Below, one piece after another: positions 56,505 through 64,000 of a DNA stretch of 64,000 nt. This stretch comes from Bacteroides sp. MSB163 (GTDB lineage: Bacteria; Bacteroidota; Bacteroidia; Bacteroidales; Bacteroidaceae). How positions within the stretch are numbered: the stretch's first letter is position 1; every line of letters begins with the position of its first letter. Location of the stretch: the NCBI RefSeq assembly GCF_036416795.1, contig NZ_CP143867.1, forward strand, positions 5,200,001-5,264,000, given 5' to 3'. Below the pieces are notes generated by a model. It did not search any database. It was not told the origin of the DNA and was given only the letters and a program-made list of their open reading frames with translations. Made by a program: the position numbers and the translations under genes.

Positions 56505-57131
56505 TTAGATGTTCAAACCAGAGAAACACATGAATGCCATTGCCATCAAGCCTACTGTAATAAACGTGATGCCCAAGCCTTTCAGCGGAGCAGGAACGTC
56601 AGAGTAAGCCATCTTCTCGCGGATAGCCGCCAAACCTACGATGGCGAGCAACCAACCGATACCGGAACCCAGTGCGTAAGAGATAGCATCCCATATATCA
56701 CCGATATATTTCGGATCGCTCTCACCTACATTGATGCGTTGCTGCATGAAGAGCGAAGCACCCATGATGGCACAGTTTACAGCAATCAACGGCAGGAAGA
56801 TACCCAGTGAAGCATACAGCGACGGGCTGAAACGCTCTACCACCATCTCCACCAACTGCACGATACCTGCAATTACGGCAATGAAAAGAATAAAACTGAG
56901 GAAGCTGAGGTCAACGCCTTCAATGATAGCGTTAGCAGCCAGCACCTTGGTCTGCAACAAATAGTTGACCGGAAGCGTAACCACCAATACGAAAGTAACG
57001 GCGATACCCAGTCCTACGGCAGTCTTCACGTTCTTGGATACAGCCAAGTAAGAGCACATACCCAGGAAGAACGCAAATATCATGTTGTCCACAAAGATGG
57101 AGCGGACAAATAAACTTATTAAATGTTCCAT
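56505..57131 (-). CDS. nqrE: Na+-translocating NADH:quinone reductase subunit E
   Basis: This 208-aa integral membrane subunit has six hydrophobic segments. Motifs NMIFAFFLGMCSYLAVSK, ILFIAVIAGIVQLVEMVVER, and LGIFLPLIAVNCAIMGASLF carry the Cys and Asn residues of the NqrE/RnfA family; the intramembrane Cys residues of NqrD and NqrE hold an iron centre. It starts 101 nt downstream of nqrD, a gap filled by a heptamer repeat element. Confidence 0.95.
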   Translation of the reverse strand: MEHLISLFVRSIFVDNMIFAFFLGMCSYLAVSKNVKTAVGLGIAVTFVLVVTLPVNYLLQTKVLAANAIIEGVDLSFLSFILFIAVIAGIVQLVEMVVERFSPSLYASLGIFLPLIAVNCAIMGASLFMQQRINVGESDPKYIGDIWDAISYALGSGIGWLLAIVGLAAIREKMAYSDVPAPLKGLGITFITVGLMAMAFMCFSGLNI

Positions 57132-57139
57132 AATTCTTT

Positions 57140-57232
57140 GAATTAAGAATTAAGAATTAAGAATTAAGAATTTCTATGCAGCGCCATAGTGCCGCCAATT
57201 CTTCATTCATCATTCTTCATTCTTCATTTATA
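57140..57232. repeat. Inverted 7-bp-period repeat element between nqrD and nqrE
   Basis: GAATTAA occurs at 57140, 57147, 57154 and 57161 with a degenerate fifth (GAATTTC). The right arm (57198-57232) reads ATTCTTC, ATTCATC, ATTCTTC, ATTCTTC, ATTTATA, the same heptamer inverted. The 23-nt centre is GC-rich. It fills the whole gap between the two genes. Confidence 0.85.
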
Positions 57233-57868
57233 TTACTTTTCTTGCAACTCTTTGTGACGTGCACGCTGATACCAGATGATACAAGCGCAGATAATCAACG
57301 CCATCGGCGGCATCAGCATCAAGCCGTTGTTCACATAACCTATATTCGTTAACCATTCGTGGTTCAGGATGTTGAAGCCGAGCAACGTACCGGAACCCAA
57401 CAACTCACGGAAGAAAGCTACGATAATCAAAATCTTGGCATATCCCAACCCATTACCTATACCATCAAGGCAGGATTCCCAGGGACCGTTCTGCATAGCA
57501 AATGCTTCCAGACGTCCCATCAGGATACAGTTTGTAATAATCAAACCTACATAAACGGAAAGCTGTACGCTTACGTCGTAAGCAAACGCTTTCAGGATTT
57601 CACTCACAATGGTTACCAGGGCGGCTACCACAACCAACTGAACGATGATACGGATACGGTTGGGGATAGTCTTGCGCAGCAACGAAATCACCACATTGGC
57701 AAAAGCCGTAATCACTGTTACCGAAAGCCCCATTACGATGGCGGGTTCCAGCTTGGCAGTTACAGCCAGTGCAGAACAGATACCCAGCACCTGTACGGTA
57801 ACGGGGTTGTCCATGCCTAGCGGATTAGAGAATACTTCTCTGTTTTTCTTTGAAAATAACTGTCCCAT
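57233..57868 (-). CDS. nqrD: Na+-translocating NADH:quinone reductase subunit D
   Basis: This is a 211-aa integral membrane subunit with six hydrophobic segments, partner of NqrE. Typical start MGQLFSKKNREVFSNPLGMD, then NPVTVQVLGICSALAVTAKL, and LIITNCILMGRLEAFA and RELLGSGTLLGFNIL. I use the ATG at 57868, which leaves 4 nt after the nqrC stop and has GGAATAAGGA upstream. ATGs at 57886 and 57883 would overlap nqrC. Confidence 0.94.
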   Translation of the reverse strand: MGQLFSKKNREVFSNPLGMDNPVTVQVLGICSALAVTAKLEPAIVMGLSVTVITAFANVVISLLRKTIPNRIRIIVQLVVVAALVTIVSEILKAFAYDVSVQLSVYVGLIITNCILMGRLEAFAMQNGPWESCLDGIGNGLGYAKILIIVAFFRELLGSGTLLGFNILNHEWLTNIGYVNNGLMLMPPMALIICACIIWYQRARHKELQEK

Positions 57869-57872
57869 ATCC

Positions 57873-58559
57873 TTATTCCTCATCATTATTGGTTAAAAAA
57901 CTCTTGTAACTATTCAGACAAGTTTTCAGCATAGCATCCACACCTACAGAAGTAATCGTACCGCCGGAGATACCGTCCACCTGGAAATCAGGTTTCTCTA
58001 CCTTGCCGTTTTTCACAACACCGAGGGCAACTTCGCCGTTATCCAGTGTCTTCTTGCCCAAGAATTCATCCTGGAAGTGTTGACCTGCGATTTCAGCACC
58101 CAGACCCGGAGTTTCACTGGCATGAGAGAAATAAACACCGTAAACGGTATCCTTATCACTGTTCAGTGCAACATAACCCCAGATGGCGCCCCAAAGACCG
58201 GCACCATAAACAGGGAATACATATTTCGTTTCTCCGTCCACTTCTGCCACGAATACGTGCAGGCGTTGGTGTTCTTTAGCTTCTTTTTCGTAACCGGTAG
58301 CAAATGCGCCTGTGTTTTCGGTCAATGTACCGTCCACGTTCATCAGCATGTCTCCCTTTACATATTTATTATATTCAGCCTCGGCATCCGCAACATTCTT
58401 AATGTTCAATGCAGCAAGGATTTGCTTCTTCGTATCCAGTTCCACGTTTTTATCCTGAATGCTTCTCAGTGAGGAACTAACGAATGCCAGCAAGAATGCA
58501 ACGATAACAACCATTACCGAAGCATAAATGATAGTATAACTATTACTATTGGTATTCAT
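57873..58559 (-). CDS. nqrC: Na+-translocating NADH:quinone reductase subunit C
   Basis: This 228-aa subunit carries covalent FMN. One N-terminal membrane helix (about 8-28) anchors a periplasmic FMN-binding domain. The FMN-attachment motif is D-G-I-S-G-G-T-I-T-S near residue 200 (canonical SGAT-type, here SGGT with the Thr acceptor kept). GLWGAIWGYVALNSD and ETPGLGAEIAG are family motifs. It lies 14 nt from nqrB. Confidence 0.95.
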   Translation of the reverse strand: MNTNSNSYTIIYASVMVVIVAFLLAFVSSSLRSIQDKNVELDTKKQILAALNIKNVADAEAEYNKYVKGDMLMNVDGTLTENTGAFATGYEKEAKEHQRLHVFVAEVDGETKYVFPVYGAGLWGAIWGYVALNSDKDTVYGVYFSHASETPGLGAEIAGQHFQDEFLGKKTLDNGEVALGVVKNGKVEKPDFQVDGISGGTITSVGVDAMLKTCLNSYKSFLTNNDEE

Positions 58560-58573
58560 TTTCTTCGGGTATT

Positions 58574-59743
58574 TTAATTGTTAGACTTGATTGCACGTTT
58601 CTCGCGGCGGCTGATGTTGCCCTGTACTACACAGTAGTCAATCAGCGGAGCAAAGATATTCATCAGCAGGATGGCGAGCATCATACCTTCGGGGTAACCG
58701 GGGTTCAGTACACGGATCACGATGGCCATGACGCCAATCAGGAAACCGAAGATATACTTACCCGTCTCGGTACGTGCCGAAGTTACGGGGTCGGTAGCCA
58801 TGAACACGGCACCAAAACAGAAACCACCCAGCACGAGGTGTTCGTACCAAGGCATCTGAGCCATCGGAGTGTCAGGACCAACTGTATTGAACACCCAAGC
58901 CATGAATGCACCACCTACGAATACGGAGAACATCGTCTTCCAGCTTGCAATGCCCGTTACCAGCAACAGGATAGCACCGAGGGCAATGGCAATTACACTC
59001 GTCTCACCAATAGAACCCGGTATCAGCCCCGTCACCATATCCCAGGAGAAAGGCGGAACGGCACCTGTAGTGGCAGCTTCACCCAAAGGAGTAGCTACGG
59101 TCAATCCGTCAACAGCCTGTCCCATGCCGAAGATAGAATCACCCGATACCCATACGGCATCACCGGACATCTTGGTGGGATATGCGAAGAACAGGAATGC
59201 ACGGGTAATCAAGGCAACGTTGAATACGTTCATACCCGTACCACCGAACACTTCCTTAGCAAAGATTACAGAGAATGCAGTAGCCACTGCCAGAATCCAC
59301 AGCGGACAGTCCACCGGAACAATCATAGGGATAAGGATACCGGAAACAAGGAAACCTTCCTGGATTTCTTCTTTCTTCCACTGAGCCACTACGAACTCAA
59401 TACCCAAACCTACTACATAAGATACAATGATTTTTGGCAATACAGCCAGGAAACCGTAGGCAAACAATTCGATAAAGCTACCAGTAGCACCGGTAGCATG
59501 GAAATGCTGATAACCCACGTTATACATACCGAACAACAACGCCGGTATCAACGCAATAACCACCATCGACATAATGCGTTTGCTGTCGATAGCGTCGTGA
59601 ATGTGCGTTCCCGATTTCGAAGTCCTGTTGGGGACGAACAGGAATGTCTCGAATCCGTCGAACACAGACTGGAATGCGTGGTATTTACCGCCCTCTTCAA
59701 AGTTCGGCTTTATCTTGTCGAGATAATTTCTTAACGCTTTCAT
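58574..59743 (-). CDS. nqrB: Na+-translocating NADH:quinone reductase subunit B
   Basis: This 389-aa integral membrane subunit has about ten helices and is thought to form the Na+ path and quinone site. The second FMN-attachment region reads VDGLTVATPLGEA, fitting D-x-x-T-x-A-T; the Ser-Gly of the more common SGAT is replaced by Thr-Val while the acceptor Thr is kept. Other motifs: AKEVFGGTGMNVFNVALITRA and FMATDPVTSARTETGKYIFG. The 28 nt before its start codon are heptamer repeats. Confidence 0.95.
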   Translation of the reverse strand: MKALRNYLDKIKPNFEEGGKYHAFQSVFDGFETFLFVPNRTSKSGTHIHDAIDSKRIMSMVVIALIPALLFGMYNVGYQHFHATGATGSFIELFAYGFLAVLPKIIVSYVVGLGIEFVVAQWKKEEIQEGFLVSGILIPMIVPVDCPLWILAVATAFSVIFAKEVFGGTGMNVFNVALITRAFLFFAYPTKMSGDAVWVSGDSIFGMGQAVDGLTVATPLGEAATTGAVPPFSWDMVTGLIPGSIGETSVIAIALGAILLLVTGIASWKTMFSVFVGGAFMAWVFNTVGPDTPMAQMPWYEHLVLGGFCFGAVFMATDPVTSARTETGKYIFGFLIGVMAIVIRVLNPGYPEGMMLAILLMNIFAPLIDYCVVQGNISRREKRAIKSNN

Positions 59744-59769
59744 TTTTAATTTTTAATTCTTAATTTTTA
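59742..59769. repeat. Heptamer repeats at the nqrB start
   Basis: ATTTTTA, ATTTTTA, ATTCTTA, ATTTTTA: four 7-bp units from 59742 to 59769 with no inverted half. They overlap the first two bases of the nqrB start codon (minus strand) and take the place of a ribosome-binding site. Confidence 0.75.
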
Positions 59770-59775
59770 ATTGAA

Positions 59776-61128
59776 TTACGCCATTTCAGCACGAAGCATG
59801 TCGAGCCCGGCACGAACAATACGTTGAACTTCTACCTTTGAAGAGCATACAAATTCGCAAAGGGCAAAATCCTCGGGAGCTACTTCGTAGATACCCAGGG
59901 CCTCCATGCGGTCGATATCGCCTGCAATGATAGCCTTCACCAGATATTCGGGGAAGATGTCCATTGGGAATACCTTGTCGTACTCGTTGGACATAATCAT
60001 GTGGCGTTCGCCGCCTTTGACACGTGCATCGAGTACATACTCCTTGTTCTTGCCCATCAACCAGCTAAAATAGGAATGATTTACGCTGAACTGATCAAAA
60101 CGCGGCATAATCCAACCTGCCATTTCATGGATGTCGTCACCTTCGGGAATTACTGTCAGCTGACTGTCGAAAGCGCCGAGGAAGCCGTTCGGGCTTACCT
60201 GTTTACCTGTAAGTACATTACCGCTGATGTAGCGCAAGTCTCTGCCTGTGGTCACGTTTCCACTGAATACGTTTGTCAGCAGGGCGCCTACTTTCAGTTT
60301 GCAGTATGCAGGTTTCAACACTTCGGAACCTGTCACAGCTACCTTACGCGTCATGTCCACACGACCAGTGTTGAACAGACGACCGATGAAGATGACTGCT
60401 TCCGCACCGATTGTCCACACGGTTTCACCCTTCACGATAGGGGAAATGTGGTTAATCTGTACGCCTACATTTCCGGCCGGGTTCGGTCCGTCAAATGCGG
60501 TAATCGTCACATTCTTGGCTTGCGTCAACGCTGCTGCCTTTTGTTTCACACTAATACTCAGATACGTCTTTGCCATCTTGGCAAGAGCGTCAAGTCCTGT
60601 CTGGAAGTTTGCTTCCTCGCCTTTCAGGGCGAACTCGAAATCGGGTGCCAGCGGGTTACTGTCGAAGGCTGAAATGAAGATGGCTTTCGGATACATCGTA
60701 GGGTCAGCAATCACGTCGTAGGGACGCTGACGGATGAAAGCGAACATACCTGCTTCCAGCAATGCAGCTTTCACTGACTCACCGTTCAGGGCATTCACGT
60801 CTTTCTTACCGAATTCTTCATAGTCTTGCTCAGCAGCAGCTTCAACGACAATGTTCAGCACTTTGCGGCGTGCACCGCGCTCCACGCTTGTCACTACGCC
60901 GCTTACGGGCGAAACAAATTTCAATTCAGGATGATTCTTGTCGATAAACAAGGGTCCTCCGGCCATCACATATTCCTGTTCTTTGACCACCACTTTCGGA
61001 GTGATACCCGTGAAATCCTCGGGAACCAATGCGTAGAATCCCGGCTCTTTCACAGACTTTAACTCCTGAGCAGCTTTACCTTTCAGGTTGATGTCAAGGC
61101 CTTTACGTAACTTAATTACATTTGCCAT
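59776..61128 (-). CDS. nqrA: Na+-translocating NADH:quinone reductase subunit A
   Basis: This 450-aa cytoplasmic subunit is homologous to RnfC but lacks its Fe-S motifs. It starts MANVIKLRKGLDINLKGKA, followed by DFTGITPKVVVKEQEYVMAG, HISPIVKGETVWTIGAEAVI, and GNVTTGRDLRYISGNVLTG. It is the first gene of nqrABCDEF. I use the ATG at 61128; a longer in-frame start at 61251 would read through the hairpin at 61204-61239. Confidence 0.95.
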   Translation of the reverse strand: MANVIKLRKGLDINLKGKAAQELKSVKEPGFYALVPEDFTGITPKVVVKEQEYVMAGGPLFIDKNHPELKFVSPVSGVVTSVERGARRKVLNIVVEAAAEQDYEEFGKKDVNALNGESVKAALLEAGMFAFIRQRPYDVIADPTMYPKAIFISAFDSNPLAPDFEFALKGEEANFQTGLDALAKMAKTYLSISVKQKAAALTQAKNVTITAFDGPNPAGNVGVQINHISPIVKGETVWTIGAEAVIFIGRLFNTGRVDMTRKVAVTGSEVLKPAYCKLKVGALLTNVFSGNVTTGRDLRYISGNVLTGKQVSPNGFLGAFDSQLTVIPEGDDIHEMAGWIMPRFDQFSVNHSYFSWLMGKNKEYVLDARVKGGERHMIMSNEYDKVFPMDIFPEYLVKAIIAGDIDRMEALGIYEVAPEDFALCEFVCSSKVEVQRIVRAGLDMLRAEMA

Positions 61129-61203
61129 GCGTTTATATAAAATAATGGTTTCATTAATTTGCCGCAAAAGTAGCAAAAAAGAACGTGAATAAAGAGTAAA
61201 AAA

Positions 61204-61239
61204 GAAAGGAATTACGGATAAATTTCCGCAATTCCTTTC
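61204..61239 (-). terminator. Terminator of the C1 peptidase gene
   Basis: GAAAGGAATT (61204-61213) pairs with AATTCCTTTC (61230-61239), and inside it CGGA (61215-61218) pairs with TCCG (61225-61228). On the minus strand a T-rich run follows. It separates the peptidase gene from nqrA. Confidence 0.85.
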
Positions 61240-61296
61240 GTTAACGAGCACGACAATAATAGGGCTACTGAAAAGGGGCTAAAATAGTATACCACT

Positions 61297-61347
61297 GCAA
61301 TAATTCGATTTGCCCTTGCAATAATTTTATTAGCCCTTCCAATAATT
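61297..61347. repeat. 21-bp-period repeat downstream of the C1 peptidase gene
   Basis: (G/C)CAATAATT recurs at 61297, 61318 and 61339, 21 bp apart, with GCCCTT before the second and third copies. Inverted AGGGCTA/GGGGCTA copies lie at 61261 and 61275. Confidence 0.7.
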
Positions 61348-61351
61348 ATTT

Positions 61352-62752
61352 CTAATTTTCTTCCGCAAACATCGGATCCCATGCCGGCAGACGGATAGGC
61401 TTCTGCTTGAATATATCCATCACTTTGGCAGGCACATATTTGGTTTCCAACACCAGACGGAACATATATTCGTTGAACCATTCGTCAGTCATAATCAGGT
61501 GTCCCTGGTAACCGCTTGCGGGACCCCAACTGTTCTCCACCATCCACTTCACAGGCTGTCCGTCCTGATTCAAGTCCACTGCCATGAGGGTCATTGCATG
61601 GCTGGAGCCACTGGAAAAGGTTTGGATACGCTGTTTCTTATCCATGCCGAAAGTGGTGCCCATCAATGATTCGTAATCATAGTTTTTCACATCGAGCAGT
61701 CCACGCTCTGAGTTCAGGAACTTGCCCACATCGCAGGAAAAATACATCATGGTACTGTCTTTCAGGGAGGCGATGGCCATTTCCTTGATGTCCTCTACAG
61801 GCAGATTAACGTATGTCCAGTTCTTGCCGTCGTAGCGGTGGCGGTCATAGTCTATCTCATAGCATTTGTAGTACTCGCGGGTGGGGTCATTCATCACCAT
61901 CACGTAGTTGGTCAGCAGGTTTTCGTCACCATACTTTTTCAGGAAGGACATCGGGGTATGATGTTCTGTTTCTGCGGGATTGCCTTTGGCATCTTTGCGT
62001 ACATAGTCAAATTCCGTGGGCGGAACTCCAAGATTCAACACCAGCATGCGATAGATGGTGCCGAGCATCGTTGTTTTTTCTTTATCCAGTGCGGCAGGTT
62101 TTGCTCCTTTGGAAGCAAGGTCACGCAACTGTAATCCGTATTCTTTCAGTTTCAGGGAAATGAGGTTTGCCATGCGCGCCGTATTATCGCTGCTGTTCGT
62201 TTCCGGCATCGCCTCTTTAGGCACCAGACCATATTTGCTGACGATATCGGCAACCCCCGTAAACGTTCCTCCATCACTCAACGGATGCTGGAAAAGCCAT
62301 TCCACGGTCTTGTCGGTCATCGGACTTTTGCTTGTGTCGATTACACCTTGGAGGAAAAGGTTCGCTTTCTCCAACTGGTCCCAGAAGAAAGGATAAATCT
62401 CTGAAAATTCAAAAGACTGGAAGCCATATTGGGCAATAGTCTTGGCACGCATCACGTTCAGCCCAGTGAAAAGCCAGCAACGGCCGGAAGATTTCTGGTC
62501 TGTAATTCCTTTGGAGTTTACTTTCACGGAGAAATGAGTATCCATACCTGTCAGATTTTCCTGGTTGAGGGCCAGTTTGCGGATGTCGTTGTTGCCAATA
62601 GCATTACGCAAGGCTTTATCGGCAATAGATCCCTGATAGCTCTGTTTAATCTGATGCAGCATGGTTTCGCTGATACCACCCTTCCCGTCCTGTGCCTGCA
62701 TAGAAAACAAAGCGGCACTGAAAACAAAAACTGATAAAATTCGTTTATTCAT
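61352..62752 (-). CDS. Exported C1-family aminopeptidase (PepC/bleomycin-hydrolase-like)
   Basis: This 466-aa papain-fold peptidase has the catalytic Cys92 in QKSSGRCWLF, the His in SGSSHAMTLMAVDL and the Asn in VENSWGP. These are the hallmarks of the PepC/bleomycin hydrolase subfamily (C1B), which trims peptides from the N-terminus. Unlike cytoplasmic PepC it has a signal peptide (MNKRILSVFVFSAALFSMQA), so it works in the periplasm or beyond. It is divergent from the BamA-like gene; the 11-bp repeat dyad lies between them. Confidence 0.92.
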   Translation of the reverse strand: MNKRILSVFVFSAALFSMQAQDGKGGISETMLHQIKQSYQGSIADKALRNAIGNNDIRKLALNQENLTGMDTHFSVKVNSKGITDQKSSGRCWLFTGLNVMRAKTIAQYGFQSFEFSEIYPFFWDQLEKANLFLQGVIDTSKSPMTDKTVEWLFQHPLSDGGTFTGVADIVSKYGLVPKEAMPETNSSDNTARMANLISLKLKEYGLQLRDLASKGAKPAALDKEKTTMLGTIYRMLVLNLGVPPTEFDYVRKDAKGNPAETEHHTPMSFLKKYGDENLLTNYVMVMNDPTREYYKCYEIDYDRHRYDGKNWTYVNLPVEDIKEMAIASLKDSTMMYFSCDVGKFLNSERGLLDVKNYDYESLMGTTFGMDKKQRIQTFSSGSSHAMTLMAVDLNQDGQPVKWMVENSWGPASGYQGHLIMTDEWFNEYMFRLVLETKYVPAKVMDIFKQKPIRLPAWDPMFAEEN

Positions 62753-63071
62753 GAAATAATAGTTTTATGTTATTTATTCAAGTTTCGCAAACAAGAAATC
62801 TGCCTCTCAATACATCCGGACCAAGACAGGCTCGTAGCAAGTCCGTATCTGCTCCGTACCAAGTCCGTACTATCTCCGTATGTATAGACACGGAGCAGGT
62901 ACGGAGAAGGCACGGAGCAGATACGGACCGGATAGGTTTTGTTTACCTCATGAGGTGATGCAAATTTAATTGCTTTTTTGAAACTTTTAGTAAATTCTTT
63001 AGATTTATTGTCAATTGAGTTGAAAACTTATCCAAATAAATTAGTTTTCTTTGCACCCTCATTCGTATGAT
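62753..63071. other. Divergent intergenic region with 11-bp repeat dyad
   Basis: About 319 nt without a gene, serving as the upstream region of both the peptidase (minus) and the BamA-like (plus) gene. It contains the dyad at 62842-62928. The rest is AT-rich towards the BamA-like gene, with TTTCTTTG (63047-63054) as a weak -7 candidate. Confidence 0.6.
62842..62928. repeat. 11-bp-period TCCGTA dyad (four units and four inverted units)
   Basis: TCCGTA starts at 62842, 62853, 62864 and 62875. Inverted copies (T/C)ACGGA start at 62889, 62900, 62911 and 62922. Both series have an exact 11-bp period and all four pairs share one centre at 62884/62885. The outer 17 bp are a nearly perfect stem. Confidence 0.9.
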
Positions 63072-64000
63072 ATGAAGAAATATATAATAGGTATTGTGAC
63101 GTTACTGTTTTCAGTAACAGTTCTTTCCGCTCAGGAAATGATAAACTTGGCTACCAGCAATGACACGACTCCGGCATTGACCAAACGTGAATTACGAAAA
63201 CAAAAGGTAGCAAAGCGAAATCTGCATTATAACATTCTGGGTGGCCCCAGTTACACCCCCGACTTTGGTGCCGTACTTGGCGGAAGCGCCCTGATGACGT
63301 TCCGGATGAATCCCAGTGACACCACACAGTTGCGTTCTGTAGTCCCCGTAGCTATTGCTTTCCTGTTCAATGGCGGCATCAACCTCTTCTCCAAACCCCA
63401 GCTCTTCTTCAAAGGCGACCGCTTCCGCATCTTCGGAAAGTTTGCTTACAAGAATACGGAAGACAACTTCTATGGATTAGGTTATAATACGAATAAAAAT
63501 TATGTCCGCAGCGACACCACCAGCCAATATCGTTACAGCGGCATACAGTTCAACCCCTGGTTCCTGTTCCGACTGGGCAACAGTAATATATTTGCCGGTC
63601 CGCAGATAGACATCAACTATGACGACATCACGGAACCTGCCAAGCATCTGGTAAACGAGCCTTCCTACAAAGCGGCGGGCGGAACCAGCAAAGGATATAC
63701 TAACTTCAACTCCGGCGTCGGCTTCCTGCTGACTTACGATAGTCGTGACATCCCTGCCAATGCATATCGTGGTATGTACCTTGATTTTCGTGGAATGATG
63801 TACACTAAATTTCTCGGAAGCGATGACAATTTCTATCGTCTGGAGATAGATTACCGCCAGTATAAGAGCCTGGGTAAACGCAGGGTACTCGCCTGGACGG
63901 CCCAGAGTAAAAATGTATTCGGTGACGTGCCGTTGACGCAATACGTCCTTACAGGAACTCCTTTCGACCTGCGCGGTTATTATATGGGACAGTATCGTGA
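63072..64000 (+). CDS. BamA/Omp85-like surface antigen (N-terminal part)
   Basis: The gene starts at the ATG at 63072 and runs off the right edge (309 codons seen). A signal peptide (MKKYIIGIVTLLFSVTVLSAQ) is followed, after a short charged region, by beta-strand-rich sequence: NILGGPSYTPDFGAVLGGSA, NPWFLFRLGNSNIFAGPQID, GVGFLLTYDSRDIPANAYRG and GTPFDLRGYYMGQYR. The T-YDSRD-P and LRGY segments are the bacterial surface antigen (D15/Omp85) pattern. No POTRA domains precede the barrel, so it is a short Omp85-type protein rather than BamA itself. Confidence 0.82.
   Translation, partial: MKKYIIGIVTLLFSVTVLSAQEMINLATSNDTTPALTKRELRKQKVAKRNLHYNILGGPSYTPDFGAVLGGSALMTFRMNPSDTTQLRSVVPVAIAFLFNGGINLFSKPQLFFKGDRFRIFGKFAYKNTEDNFYGLGYNTNKNYVRSDTTSQYRYSGIQFNPWFLFRLGNSNIFAGPQIDINYDDITEPAKHLVNEPSYKAAGGTSKGYTNFNSGVGFLLTYDSRDIPANAYRGMYLDFRGMMYTKFLGSDDNFYRLEIDYRQYKSLGKRRVLAWTAQSKNVFGDVPLTQYVLTGTPFDLRGYYMGQYR

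Noticed and set aside
894..63941. Many open frames opposite or overlapping assigned genes
   Set aside because: They lack domains, starts or composition of their own and lie against genes with clear family identity.

Overview
The window looks like chromosomal DNA of a Bacteroides-type member of the Bacteroidales. I infer this from TAnnTTTG -7 promoter boxes (some with TTTG about 20 nt upstream), weak ribosome-binding sites, many TonB-dependent receptors, DUF3078, the HYC_CC_PP family, fimbrillin-like and BspA-like lipoproteins, an HU-like/DUF4469 protein, and the linked Rnf and Nqr pumps. I do not assign a species. I saw no rRNA, tRNA, CRISPR array, insertion sequence or prophage. About 60 genes are supported, including small genes of 37, 57, 64, 74 and 76 codons.

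Layout. 1-3083 (minus): start of an rnf operon (rseC-like, rnfB, rnfC, rnfD running off the edge). 3461-12248: DUF3078 outer-membrane protein, pyrG, yidC, a MATE exporter and an S9 peptidase lipoprotein. 12358-19523: lipB, an AraC regulator and a copper-type locus (HYC_CC_PP protein, TonB receptor, periplasmic HMA protein, CopA). 19662-24703: a lipoprotein, rsmG, an MBL hydrolase and gcvP. 24865-32319: a G+C-richer accessory block with two membrane-anchored HTH proteins, a Gly-rich small protein, a 1099-aa cysteine-repeat surface lipoprotein and an HU-like protein. 32639-39775: AAA-ATPase/PDDEXK protein, hemolysin III, a YtrA-like GntR/ABC operon ending in a 37-aa membrane protein, and an outer-membrane receptor. 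40102-49770: nitroreductase with an HpaII-like protein, CDGSH protein, YigZ, glycerate kinase, flavoprotein, FKBP, aspartate dehydrogenase, a 2-hydroxyacid-dehydrogenase-like protein, small genes and an ECF sigma locus. 49830-55023: serC-serA-DUF1015 and a DbpA-like helicase. 55211-62752: nqrABCDEF and an exported C1 peptidase. The window ends inside a BamA-like outer-membrane protein.

How the genes work together. Rnf and Nqr are two related ion-pumping redox complexes. The copper-type locus has an outer-membrane receptor, a periplasmic HMA protein and an inner-membrane ATPase. serC and serA give two of the three steps to serine, and gcvP and glycerate kinase touch the same one-carbon/glycerate metabolism.

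The most unusual signal lies between the genes. Many of the longer gaps hold strictly periodic short-repeat arrays. The periods are 7, 9, 11 or 21-23 bp, and the array is often followed by the same unit inverted around a central point. Separately, one 86-nt sequence carrying a promoter-like -7 box occurs three times, each time just upstream of a minus-strand gene. Several genes have a -7 box so close to the ATG that their mRNAs are probably leaderless.
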